Below are positions 1 through 7,274 of a stretch of DNA of 44,332 nucleotides, piece after piece. The stretch spans positions 1-44,332 of the forward strand of contig NZ_JONR01000043.1 of the NCBI RefSeq assembly GCF_000711955.1, read 5' to 3'. The notes below the pieces were generated by a model. It was not told where the DNA came from. It searched no databases and saw only the letters and a list, made by a program, of their open reading frames with translations. Source of the stretch: Nevskia soli DSM 19509 (GTDB taxonomy: Bacteria > Pseudomonadota > Gammaproteobacteria > Nevskiales > Nevskiaceae). Both the position numbers and the translations under genes were made by a program. Each line of letters opens with the position of its first letter. Position 1 is the first letter of the stretch.

Positions 1-210
1 GTAACCCAGTTCGATCAGCTGCCGGCCCCAATGGTGGGCGCCGCCGCAAGCCTCCATCAAGACCTGGGCGCCTCGCGTCTGGCCGCGGAAAAAGACCAGG
101 AACTGGTCCCGTTTGAGCGTCTTGCCGAACCGCTTTTCGCCTCGGGCATCAAAGCCGTGCACTTGGAACTTGTTCTTGGCCAAATCCACCGAGAAAACGG
201 TAATCTCCAT
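1..210 (-). CDS. IS110-family transposase, N-terminal part, cut by window edge
   Basis: The first 70 codons are visible on the minus strand, starting at ATG 210. The peptide begins MEITVFSVDLAKNKFQVHGF, the N-terminal motif of the RuvC-like DEDD domain of IS110/IS1111 transposases, with the first catalytic Asp at residue 9, and a MEACGGAHHWGRQL motif around residues 52-65. This enzyme class recombines circular intermediates with target DNA under guidance of an IS-encoded bridge (seeker) RNA. The SD AGGAG (217-221) lies 6 nt before the ATG. The reading frame is open to the window edge, so intactness cannot be judged. The 5' noncoding segment up to the neighbouring chromosomal palindrome is only about 90 bp, which suits the IS1111 subgroup, whose guide RNA lies 3' of the gene, outside this window. 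Confidence 0.9.
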   Translation of the reverse strand, partial: MEITVFSVDLAKNKFQVHGFDARGEKRFGKTLKRDQFLVFFRGQTRGAQVLMEACGGAHHWGRQLIELGY

Positions 211-213
211 GTC

Positions 214-296
214 GGACTCCTCTCTCTTCGTTAGCCGGAACCTCAGCAATTCCAGCTTGGCACTTAGATGCCGTTACTTAGAAGGGGGAGGAGTCC
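214..296 (-). promoter_or_regulatory. Inverted repeat able to sequester the transposase RBS
   Basis: GGACTCCTC at 214-222 and GAGGAGTCC at 288-296 are perfect 9-bp inverted copies separated by 65 bp. On the minus-strand transcript the downstream arm contains the transposase SD AGGAG, so pairing with the upstream arm would hide it. IS elements such as IS10 and IS200 use leader structures of this sort to limit translation from read-through transcripts; applying that here is inference. Confidence 0.45.
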
Positions 297-305
297 ATAC
301 CCATC

Positions 306-373
306 GGATGAAACGTAGTGGAATCCGGGACCGCGCCAAAGCTAAAGCTCCCGGATTCCGTTTCACTACATCC
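306..373. repeat. Long imperfect palindrome downstream of the acyl-CoA synthetase gene
   Basis: GGAATCCGGGA (320-330) pairs with TCCCGGATTCC (349-359) across an 18-bp loop. The flanks hold shuffled copies of GTAGTG and GAAACG, so the structure extends with mismatches. It lies just beyond the stop of the minus-strand gene ending at 377 and could act as a terminator or 3' stabiliser, but has no U-tract. It looks like a chromosomal dispersed palindrome and probably marks the chromosome side of the IS110 junction. Confidence 0.6.
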
Positions 374-376
374 AGG

Positions 377-2011
377 CTACTGTTTCGTCGCCAGCCCCAG
401 TTCTTCCGTCGCCATCTCCCGCATGCGGAATTTCTGGATCTTCCCCGTGACGGTCATGGGGAAGTCCTCGACGAACTTCCAGTAGCGCGGAATCTTGTAG
501 GTGGCGATCTGCCCGCGGCAGTAACAGCCGAGGCTTTCGGCGTCGAGCAGCGCGCCCTGGCGCAGCCGTACCCAGGCCATCACCTCCTCGCCGTACTTCT
601 CGCTCGGCACGCCGATCACCTGCACGTCGGAGATCTCCGGGTGGCCGTAGAGGAATTCCTCGATCTCTCGCGGATAGATGTTCTCGCCGCCGCGGATGAT
701 CATGTCCTTGATGCGGCCGACGATGCGCACGTAGCCTTCCTCGTCCATCGTCGCCAGGTCGCCGCTGTGCATCCAGCGGCCGGCGTCGATGGCGCGGCGG
801 GTCGCTCCCTCGTTGTTCCAGTAGCCCAGCATCACCGAGTAGCCGCGGGTGCAGAACTCGCCCGGCGTGCCGCGCGGCACCACCGCCTCCGTTTCCGGAT
901 CGACGATCTTGATCTCGATGTGCGGCAGCACCCGGCCCACCGTGCTCACCCGTTTCTGCAGCGAATCCTCGGTGGTGGTCTGGGTCGATACCGGTGAAGT
1001 CTCGGTCATGCCGTAGCAGATGGTCACCTGCTCCATGTTCATGCGCGTCTGCACCTTCTTCATCACCTCCACCGGGCAGGGCGCGCCGGACATGATGCCG
1101 GTGCGCAGGCTGGAGAAATCGAAGCGCTCGAACTCCGGGTGATCCAGCTCGCCGATGAACATGGTCGGCACGCCGTAGAGGGAGGTGCAGCGTTCCTCCT
1201 GCACCGTGCGCATCACCGCCAGCGGGTCGTAGCTCTCGCCGGGAATGACCATGCAGGCGCCGTGCGAGGTGCAGGCCAGGTTGCCCAGCACCATGCCGAA
1301 GCAGTGGTAGAACGGCACCGGAATGCAGACCCGGTCGTTCTCGGTGTAGTGCAGCGTCTCGCCGACGAAGTAGCCGTTGTTGAGGATGTTGTGGTGCGAC
1401 AGCGTCGCGCCCTTGGGCAGTCCGGTGGTGCCCGAGGTGAACTGGATGTTGATCGGATCGTCGAACTGCAGTGCCGCCTCGCAGCTGCTCAGGCGGTGCA
1501 GCGGCAGCTTCGCCCCCTCGCTGAGCAGGCTGTGCCAGCCCTCGTCGATGACCAGGGTGTCGCGCAGCTCCGGGCAGCGGCCGCGCACCTGCTCCAGCAT
1601 GGCTACGTAGTCGGTGGTACGGAAGCCGCGCGCCATGATCAGGAAGCTCAGGCCCGAAAGCTTCAGCGCGTATTCCAGTTCCGAAGCCTTGTAGGCCGGA
1701 TTGATGTTGACCAGGATCGCGCCGATGCGCGCGGTGGCGTACTGCACCACCACCCACTCGTGGCAGTTGGGCGACCAGATGCCGACACGGTCGCCCTTCT
1801 TCACCCCGCGCGAGATCAGGCCGCGCGCGGCGCGCCCGGTCTCGTCCCAGAACTGCGCATAGGTGGCGCGGTAGCCCTGGAACGGCACCACCAGCGCCTC
1901 GCGGTGGCCGAATTTCTCCACCGTGCGGCGCAGGTTCTCGCCGATGGTCTCGCCCAGCAGTTGCCGGGCCTGCGAGCCGTGGGTATAGGAAGGAGCGGAA
2001 GCGGAAGACAT
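377..2011 (-). CDS. AMP-binding acyl-CoA synthetase
   Basis: A 544-residue ANL-superfamily ligase that activates a carboxylic acid via an acyl-AMP and forms a CoA thioester. The P-loop-like motif FTSGTTGLPK is at 191-200, the YGMTETSP adenylation motif near 345, GRIKDMIIRGGENIYPREIE in the hinge and C-terminal domain, and TGKIQK with the catalytic lysine near the C-terminus. No signal peptide or membrane segment is seen. The sequence resembles medium/long-chain fatty-acyl or methylmercaptopropionate-type ligases; the substrate cannot be fixed. The start was set at MSSASAPS because a GAGAGG stands about 10 nt upstream and homology begins soon after; a longer frame upstream would overlap the permease gene. 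It follows the permease by 13 bp and is the last gene of the sugar-acid operon, though it has no obvious step in that pathway. Confidence 0.88.
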   Translation of the reverse strand: MSSASAPSYTHGSQARQLLGETIGENLRRTVEKFGHREALVVPFQGYRATYAQFWDETGRAARGLISRGVKKGDRVGIWSPNCHEWVVVQYATARIGAILVNINPAYKASELEYALKLSGLSFLIMARGFRTTDYVAMLEQVRGRCPELRDTLVIDEGWHSLLSEGAKLPLHRLSSCEAALQFDDPINIQFTSGTTGLPKGATLSHHNILNNGYFVGETLHYTENDRVCIPVPFYHCFGMVLGNLACTSHGACMVIPGESYDPLAVMRTVQEERCTSLYGVPTMFIGELDHPEFERFDFSSLRTGIMSGAPCPVEVMKKVQTRMNMEQVTICYGMTETSPVSTQTTTEDSLQKRVSTVGRVLPHIEIKIVDPETEAVVPRGTPGEFCTRGYSVMLGYWNNEGATRRAIDAGRWMHSGDLATMDEEGYVRIVGRIKDMIIRGGENIYPREIEEFLYGHPEISDVQVIGVPSEKYGEEVMAWVRLRQGALLDAESLGCYCRGQIATYKIPRYWKFVEDFPMTVTGKIQKFRMREMATEELGLATKQ

Positions 2012-2024
2012 GACGGTAGGCCTC

Positions 2025-3296
2025 TCAAGCTTGCGGTGTCTGCGTGCCGGCGGCTTGCAGCGCCGGGACCAGGGTATCGCGTACGGTGACAACGTGTGCA
2101 CCTCTCCAGCCATACAGCGCCACCAGCAGGAAACAGCCCGCCGGCAGTAGGAAAGCGGCCGGCGTGCCGAATGCCTCGGCCACCAGCCCCATCGGATACG
2201 GCAGCAGCACGCCGCCGCCGATCGCCATCACCATCAGCGATGAACCACGTTTGGTGTCCGGCCCCAGGTCCTGTACACCCAGGGCGAAGATGGTGGCGAA
2301 CATGATCGACATGAAGAAGAACACCGCGATCAGCGCCAGTGCCGAAATCCGCTCCAGGCCCAGCGCCACCACCAGGGTCAGCGCCGTGTTGATCACGCCG
2401 TAGGTGGTGAGGATCGTGCGCGGCCGCACCCGCGTCATCAGCGCGGTGGTGAGGAAGCGCCCGGCGAGGTAGCCGAGCATGCCCAGCGACAGGAGGAAGG
2501 CGCCGTTGCGGGCGCTCAGGCCGGGCCAGGTCTCGGTGACCAGGTTGATGAAGAAGGCGCCGATGCCGACCTGGGCGCCGATGTACAGCGCTTGCGTCGC
2601 CACGCCGAGCACGAAATGCCGCTCCTGCCGCAGCGGTTTGCGCACCCGTCCGCCGAGCGGATGATCCGGCTCGGCGATCTCCGGCAGGCGCGCGCGCAGG
2701 ATCAGCACCGCATAGATCAGTACCAGCGCGCCGATCACGGCATAGGTGAGCTGCACGGCGCGGTGCGACTGCGCGCCGTCGCCGCCGAAGAACAGCAGGC
2801 CGCCGATGATCGGCCCGAGGAAGGCGCCGAGGCCGTTGAACGACTGCGCCAGGTTGAGCCGCCGCGCAGCGCCTTCGGGCGGCCCGAGCACGTTGACGTA
2901 AGTGTCCGCCGCCGTCTCCAGGCAACACAGGCCGGAGGCCAGCACGAACATCGACAGCACGAAGAAGTGGAAGCTGCCGGTGCCGGCGGCCGGAATGAAC
3001 AGCAGCGCGCCGCCCGCGGTGAGGCACAGGCCGGCGAAGATGCCCACCTTGTAGCCGCGCCGGCGCAGCAGCGCGCCGGCCGGCAGGCTGATGGTCAGAT
3101 AGGCGCCGAAGTAGGCCATCTGCAGCCAGGTCGACTGCGCCTTGCCCACCGCCAGCGTGTCCTGCACATGCTTGTTGAGCACGTCGAGCAGGCCGTAGGC
3201 CAGGCCCCAGATGAAAAAGCAGCTGATGGCGTATGCCAGCGGCACCAGCAAGCCGGGTTGCCGCGCTGTGCCCACGCCGTCGGTTTGATTCGACAT
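2025..3296 (-). CDS. FucP-like MFS sugar permease
   Basis: A 423-residue, very hydrophobic protein with about 12 predicted transmembrane helices, of the fucose:H+ symporter (FucP) branch of the major facilitator superfamily. Recognisable pieces are the first helix with FFIWGLAYGLLDVLNKHVQ, the helix 4-5 segment LETAADTYVNVLGPPEGAARRLN and the family-typical SFNGLGAFLGPIIGG. It would import a 6-deoxyhexose such as L-rhamnose or L-fucose across the inner membrane; the surrounding catabolic genes favour L-rhamnose (inference). Start ATG 3296 has GGGAGGAG about 9 nt upstream. A 70-bp gap separates it from the lactonase gene upstream in the same operon. Confidence 0.87.
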   Translation of the reverse strand: MSNQTDGVGTARQPGLLVPLAYAISCFFIWGLAYGLLDVLNKHVQDTLAVGKAQSTWLQMAYFGAYLTISLPAGALLRRRGYKVGIFAGLCLTAGGALLFIPAAGTGSFHFFVLSMFVLASGLCCLETAADTYVNVLGPPEGAARRLNLAQSFNGLGAFLGPIIGGLLFFGGDGAQSHRAVQLTYAVIGALVLIYAVLILRARLPEIAEPDHPLGGRVRKPLRQERHFVLGVATQALYIGAQVGIGAFFINLVTETWPGLSARNGAFLLSLGMLGYLAGRFLTTALMTRVRPRTILTTYGVINTALTLVVALGLERISALALIAVFFFMSIMFATIFALGVQDLGPDTKRGSSLMVMAIGGGVLLPYPMGLVAEAFGTPAAFLLPAGCFLLVALYGWRGAHVVTVRDTLVPALQAAGTQTPQA

Positions 3297-3366
3297 CGGT
3301 GCTTCTCCTCCCTCAACTGCTTGTGGTTCCGCCCCTGCCTGTACTGCCTGGGTGCGGTGCGCCGGC

Positions 3367-4266
3367 TCAGTCGAGCCGGTATGCCGCCATCGCCGTATCT
3401 GCGAACAGCTGGCGGCGCTCCGCGTCGCCGAACGCGGCGACGACGTCGTCGTAGGCCTGATAGTGCCGGCCGAACTCGCCGTACAGCCGGTCCACCGGGA
3501 AATTGCTGGCGAACATGCAGCGCGCGGGGCCGAACAGCTCGATGGTGTCGAGCACGAAGGGCCGGATGCTGTCCACCGTCCATTGCCGGTCGATCATCGC
3601 CAGGCCGGAAATCTTCACCAGTACATTGGGCTGCCGCGCCAGCTGCGCCATGCCTCTGCGCCAGGCTGCCAGGCCGGCGGCGTCGCGGTCGGTCGGCATG
3701 CCGGCATGGTTGAGGATGATGCGCGTATCCGGATGGCGCGCCGCCAGCGCCGCCGCCGCCGGCATCTGCCCGGGATAGATCTGCAGGTCGAACGACAGCT
3801 CGTGCTTGCGCAACAGGGCGAAGCCGCGCAGCCAGTACGGATCGACGAGCGGGTCCTGCGTGTTGTAGGTCTTCAGCGGATCGGCATGCCAGTTGGCGAT
3901 CTGGCGGATGCCGCGCACATTGCGATAGGCGCGCTGCGCCGCCAGCTGCTGGTCGATGCGCGGATGCCGCAGGTCGGCGTAGGCGACGATGCCGTGCGGA
4001 TAGCCGCGCCGGTCGGCGGTCTCCTGCAGCCAGGCGCTTTCACGCAGTGCGTCGTCGGCGACCGCGCCGGCATCCACGTGCACCGTGCGCGCGATGTTCC
4101 AGCCCACGGTGTCGCGCAGGTAGTCGTCCAGGCCGTAGGGCCGGGCGATGGCGCTGCAATCGCCGGCCGGGTTGTGCGGCAGCGGCCGGTCCATCAGCCA
4201 CGGGTAGCGGCAAACCTCGAAATCCCACAGGTGCTGATGCGGATCGACGATGGGGAAATCGATCAT
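3367..4266 (-). CDS. Amidohydrolase-family sugar lactonase (probable L-rhamnono-lactonase)
   Basis: A 299-residue amidohydrolase_2 protein. The metal-binding HxH is at residues 10-12 (VDPHQHLWDF), a conserved His is in ILNHAGMP, and the late catalytic Asp is in FASNFPVDR. Family relatives open L-fuconolactone or L-rhamnonolactone to the acid; here it would sit between the sugar dehydrogenase (8211-8969) and L-rhamnonate dehydratase (5916-7094). The protein is cytosolic, without a signal peptide. It starts 10 bp after the SDR stop, and the SD is weak. Several close homologues are annotated only as amidohydrolases, so substrate assignment rests on operon context. Confidence 0.82.
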   Translation of the reverse strand: MIDFPIVDPHQHLWDFEVCRYPWLMDRPLPHNPAGDCSAIARPYGLDDYLRDTVGWNIARTVHVDAGAVADDALRESAWLQETADRRGYPHGIVAYADLRHPRIDQQLAAQRAYRNVRGIRQIANWHADPLKTYNTQDPLVDPYWLRGFALLRKHELSFDLQIYPGQMPAAAALAARHPDTRIILNHAGMPTDRDAAGLAAWRRGMAQLARQPNVLVKISGLAMIDRQWTVDSIRPFVLDTIELFGPARCMFASNFPVDRLYGEFGRHYQAYDDVVAAFGDAERRQLFADTAMAAYRLD

Positions 4267-4276
4267 GGATCAGATC

Positions 4277-5029
4277 TTAGTAAGTGGTGCGGCCGCCGGA
4301 GATGTCGAAGGTCGCCCCGGTGCTGAACGAGCACTCGCGGCTCGCCAGCCAGGACACCAGCGCCGCAACCTCGTCGATCTCGCCGATGCGCCCGATCGGA
4401 ATGCGCGACAGCATGTAGTCGATCTGTCCCTGCGTCAGCTGCTTCAGGATCGGGCTGCGGAACGTCGCCGGGGTGACGCAGTTGACGCGGATGCCGGTCT
4501 TCGCCAGTTCCTTGCCCAGCGACTTGGTCAGGCCGATGACGCCGGCCTTCGAGGTCGAGTAGGCCGAGGCGTTGGGATTGCCTTCCTTGCCGGCCACGGA
4601 AGAGATGTTCACGATGCGGCCGTAGTCGTTCTTCATCATGTGCGGCACCACCGAGCGGCAGCAGTAGAAGGTGCCGTTTAGGTTGATGTCGATGACGCGC
4701 CGCCACTCCGCCGTCGGGTATTCCCACACGGTGGTGGTAGGGCCGGTGATGCCGGCGCTGACCACCAGCACGTCGACCCGGCCCAGGGCCTGGGCCGAGG
4801 CATCGGCCGCCGCCTGCACCTGCGCCTCGTCCGCAACATCGACCACCACGGTATGCGCCGCGCCGGTTTCCGCCGCCGCCTCGCGCAGCAACGCGGCGTC
4901 GTAATCCCAGATGCTGACCCGCGCGCCTTCCTGCGTCAGCCGCGCCGCCAGGCCCCGTCCAACGCCGGAGGCGCCGCCGGCGATGATCGCGGTCTGCCCT
5001 GCGAAGCGTCCCGCGTAAGTACCGCTCAT
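4277..5029 (-). CDS. SDR oxidoreductase, probable 2-keto-3-deoxy-L-rhamnonate dehydrogenase
   Basis: A 250-residue classical short-chain dehydrogenase. The NAD(P)-binding glycine motif GGASGVGRG is at 18-26, NISS with the catalytic Ser at 143-144, and YSTSK with Tyr157 and Lys161. In the LRA-type pathway an SDR oxidises C4 of 2-keto-3-deoxy-L-rhamnonate to the 2,4-diketo acid, and the flanking dehydratase and FAH hydrolase supply its substrate and consume its product. The related L-fucose pathway uses a close paralogue, so L-fuconate specificity remains possible. Its ATG overlaps the stop of the FAH gene by 4 bp, indicating translational coupling. Confidence 0.85.
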   Translation of the reverse strand: MSGTYAGRFAGQTAIIAGGASGVGRGLAARLTQEGARVSIWDYDAALLREAAAETGAAHTVVVDVADEAQVQAAADASAQALGRVDVLVVSAGITGPTTTVWEYPTAEWRRVIDINLNGTFYCCRSVVPHMMKNDYGRIVNISSVAGKEGNPNASAYSTSKAGVIGLTKSLGKELAKTGIRVNCVTPATFRSPILKQLTQGQIDYMLSRIPIGRIGEIDEVAALVSWLASRECSFSTGATFDISGGRTTY

Positions 5030-5895
5030 GCCGCGTCCTCTGCCTGCGCGTGCCAGGCCACCACGCGCTGCCGCTGCCGGCCCAGCTTGGCGATGCCCAG
5101 TTCCATCACGTCACCCGGCTTGAGATAGAGCGGCGCCGGCTTCTGGCCCAGGCCCACGCCCGGCGGTGTCCCGGTGGTGAGGATGTCGCCCGGCATCAGG
5201 GTGATGAAGCGGCTGACGTAGGCGATCAACTCCGCTACGCCGAAAATCATGGTGCGGGTGTTGCCGGTCTGCATGCGCTTGCCGTTGAGGTCCAGCCACA
5301 GGTCGAGTTCCTGCGGATTGCCCACCTCGTCGGCGGTGACCAGCCAGGGGCCGACCGGGCCGAAGGTGTCGCAGCCCTTGCCCATGTCCCACTGCGAGCC
5401 GTGCTCGAGCTGGAAGCCGCGCTCGCTGACGTCGTTGACCACCACGTAGCCGGCGACGTACTGCAGGGCCTGCGCCTGTGCGACATAGCGCGCGGTGCGC
5501 CCGATCACCACGCCCAGTTCCACTTCCCAGTCGCCCTTGGTCGCGCCCTGCGGCAGCATCACCTCGTCGTCGGGGCCGCCGAGGCAGCTGATCGCCTTGG
5601 TGAAGATCACCGGCTCCTTCGGAATCGCCATGTTGGATTCTTCCGCGTGATCGCGGTAGTTCAGGCCGATGGCGATGAACTTGCTGGTGCCGCTGAACGG
5701 GATGCCCAGCCGCGGTGCACCCTTCACGGCCGGCAGGCGCGCGGGATCGAGGGCGGCGAGCCGCGCCAGCGCGGCGGGGGCCAGCGTGTCCGGCGTGATG
5801 TCGGCCAACTGTCCCGACAGGTCGCGCAGCACACCCTCGGCGTCGAGCAGTCCCGGCTTTTCCTGGCCCGGCGGGCCGTAGCGCAGCAGTTTCAT
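5026..5895 (-). CDS. FAH-family hydrolase, probable 2,4-diketo-3-deoxy-L-rhamnonate hydrolase
   Basis: A 289-residue fumarylacetoacetase-fold protein. The C-terminal domain begins near SKFIAIGLNYRDHAEESN; the metal-binding acidic residues fall in WEVELGVVIG and VVNDVSERGFQ, and TTGTPPGVG is the family-typical late loop. The family cleaves C-C bonds of 1,3-diketo acids; in the LRA route the product pair is pyruvate plus L-lactate. It starts at ATG 5895 with a GGAG 6 nt upstream, 20 bp after the dehydratase stop. Annotation pipelines often label such proteins ureidoglycolate lyase or 5-carboxymethyl-2-hydroxymuconate isomerase; the operon argues against those labels. Confidence 0.85.
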   Translation of the reverse strand: MKLLRYGPPGQEKPGLLDAEGVLRDLSGQLADITPDTLAPAALARLAALDPARLPAVKGAPRLGIPFSGTSKFIAIGLNYRDHAEESNMAIPKEPVIFTKAISCLGGPDDEVMLPQGATKGDWEVELGVVIGRTARYVAQAQALQYVAGYVVVNDVSERGFQLEHGSQWDMGKGCDTFGPVGPWLVTADEVGNPQELDLWLDLNGKRMQTGNTRTMIFGVAELIAYVSRFITLMPGDILTTGTPPGVGLGQKPAPLYLKPGDVMELGIAKLGRQRQRVVAWHAQAEDAA

Positions 5896-5915
5896 GGTGG
5901 GTCTCCGTGCGTTGA

Positions 5916-7094
5916 TCAGTGCGTGTAGGGGCGGTGCAGGGTGCAGGCCGGGTTGAGGCGCACGCCGAAGCCGGGCGTGTCCGGCAGCTTGAGGCGGCCG
6001 TTTACCGGCACCGGCTCGTCGAGCAGCAGCGGGCTGAACATCGGCACCACCTCATCCGCCTTGGGCGCCATCATCAGGAATTCCGCGAAGGGGCTGTTGT
6101 GGCGGGTGATGACGAAATGGTAGCTGTAGACGCTGGAGCCATGCGGCACCACCATCACCCCGCGGCTGTCGGCCATGGCCGAGATGCGGATCAGCTCGGT
6201 GACGCCGCCGCACCAGCCCACGTCCGGCTGGATGATGTCGCAGCAGTCCATCTCCAGCAGCATGCGGAAGCCCCAGCGCGTGGCCTCGTGCTCGCCGGTG
6301 GTGACCAGCATGCCCTTCGGCACGTTCTTCTTCAGGTCGCGGTAGCCCCAGTAGTCGTCCGGGTTCAGCGCTTCCTCGATCCATTTCAGCCCGTGGGCCT
6401 GCGCGGCGCGCGCCAGGCGCGTGGCGTAGTTCAGGTCCAGGCTCATCCAGCAGTCGTACATCAGCCAGAAATCGTCGCCGACGCGGGCGCGCATCTCGGC
6501 CAGCTCCTCGATGTTCTTGCGCAGGCCTTCCTCGCCTTCGGCCGGGCCGTGGTGCAGCGGCATCTTGCCGCCGATGAAGCCCATCTTCTGCGCCAGGTCC
6601 GGGCGCGAGCCGGTGGCGTAGAACTGCAGTTCCTCGCGCACCGCGCCGCCCAGCAGGTGATACACCGGCTCCTGCCGCAGCTTGCCCAGCAGGTCCCACA
6701 GCGCGAGATCGACGCCGCTGATGGCGTTGACTACCAGGCCCTTGCGGCCGTAGAACTGGGTGGAAAAGAACATCTGGTCCCAGATCTTCTCGTAGTCGGT
6801 GACCCGCGCGCCTTCGAGGAAGCGCGCCAGGTGCTTCTCCACGATATAGGCGGCGGGCTCGCCGCCAGTGGTCACGGCGAAGCCGACCGTGCCGTCGCTC
6901 GCCTCGATCTCCACCACCAGCGTGCCGAGCACGTTGATGCCGAAGCTCTGGCGGCTCTGCCGGTACTCCGGGTAACGGCTCATCGGCGTGGCGATATGAT
7001 CGTCGATCCAGTGGCCGGAACCCTGGTCGTGGTAGTCGGCGCCGCCGCCGTGGACGACGAAGGCGCGAACCTGCTTGATCGAGGGAAAGCTCAT
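5916..7094 (-). CDS. rhmD: L-rhamnonate dehydratase (enolase superfamily)
   Basis: A 392-residue member of the mandelate racemase/enolase superfamily that closely follows the E. coli L-rhamnonate dehydratase (YfaW) pattern, including DYHDQGSGHWIDDHIATPM at 20-38, FGINVLGTLVVE and a C-terminus of LHRPYTH. Metal ligands are D214, E240 and E268; H269 and H318 are the candidate catalytic bases. It dehydrates L-rhamnonate to 2-keto-3-deoxy-L-rhamnonate in the cytosol. The frame is open upstream to 7274, but MSFPSIKQVRAF at 7094 matches the family N-terminus; the SD there is poor. It is the first gene of the minus-strand operon, and its inferred leader is about 145 nt. Confidence 0.92.
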   Translation of the reverse strand: MSFPSIKQVRAFVVHGGGADYHDQGSGHWIDDHIATPMSRYPEYRQSRQSFGINVLGTLVVEIEASDGTVGFAVTTGGEPAAYIVEKHLARFLEGARVTDYEKIWDQMFFSTQFYGRKGLVVNAISGVDLALWDLLGKLRQEPVYHLLGGAVREELQFYATGSRPDLAQKMGFIGGKMPLHHGPAEGEEGLRKNIEELAEMRARVGDDFWLMYDCWMSLDLNYATRLARAAQAHGLKWIEEALNPDDYWGYRDLKKNVPKGMLVTTGEHEATRWGFRMLLEMDCCDIIQPDVGWCGGVTELIRISAMADSRGVMVVPHGSSVYSYHFVITRHNSPFAEFLMMAPKADEVVPMFSPLLLDEPVPVNGRLKLPDTPGFGVRLNPACTLHRPYTH

Positions 7095-7206
7095 GAAGGG
7101 ATGCTCGTGGCGAAGGTGGCGGCGTAGGCGGGAGCGGGGCGTGAAGCAAGGCCGTGGCCGGCCCAGGAGGAGCCGAAGAACCGGTGCATCATCTCCTCCC
7201 TCCCCC

Positions 7207-7223
7207 TGCAAATCCGGTTTGCA
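7207..7223. promoter_or_regulatory. Operator-like palindrome TGCAAA-N5-TTTGCA
   Basis: A perfect 6-bp inverted repeat with a 5-bp spacer. It lies just downstream of the inferred rhmD operon start site and overlaps the candidate -35 of iclR (TTTGCA, 7218-7223). The position suits a repressor site controlling both directions; the binding protein is not known. Confidence 0.45.
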
Positions 7224-7255
7224 GAATTTCATATTATGGGATATAATTTTAATAT
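7218..7255 (+). promoter_or_regulatory. Candidate iclR promoter giving a leaderless mRNA
   Basis: TATAAT at 7242-7247 is a perfect -10, with TTTGCA (7218-7223, 4/6 match) as -35 and an 18-bp spacer. The expected start site is about 7254-7256, coinciding with the iclR ATG at 7256. No SD precedes that ATG at normal spacing and no alternative in-frame start is nearby, so a leaderless transcript is the simplest reading. Confidence 0.5.
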
Positions 7256-7262
7256 ATGGGAT
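7235..7262. promoter_or_regulatory. Direct repeat TATGGGAT spaced 20 bp
   Basis: Identical octamers lie at 7235-7242 and 7255-7262, both in AT-rich surroundings, exactly 20 bp apart, which puts them on the same helix face. They flank the two overlapping -10 elements. A good candidate IclR-type binding pair; unproven. Confidence 0.4.
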
Positions 7263-7274
7263 TAAAACAGTCAA
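7246..7274 (-). promoter_or_regulatory. Candidate sigma70 promoter of the rhmD operon
   Basis: On the minus strand TTGACT (7269-7274) is followed after exactly 17 bp by TAAAAT (7246-7251); each matches consensus at 5 of 6 positions. The -35 lies inside the first codons of iclR, so the divergent promoters overlap face to face. The expected start is near 7239. Confidence 0.6.

Noticed and set aside
4277..5895. Labelling the locus as L-fucose degradation
   Set aside because: The permease and SDR fit either sugar, but the dehydratase at 5916-7094 matches L-rhamnonate dehydratase rather than L-fuconate dehydratase; L-fucose use remains possible but is not the best reading.
7095..7274. 60-residue N-terminal extension of rhmD
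   Set aside because: It overlaps iclR and the promoter patch, and homology to L-rhamnonate dehydratases starts at MSFPSIKQ.
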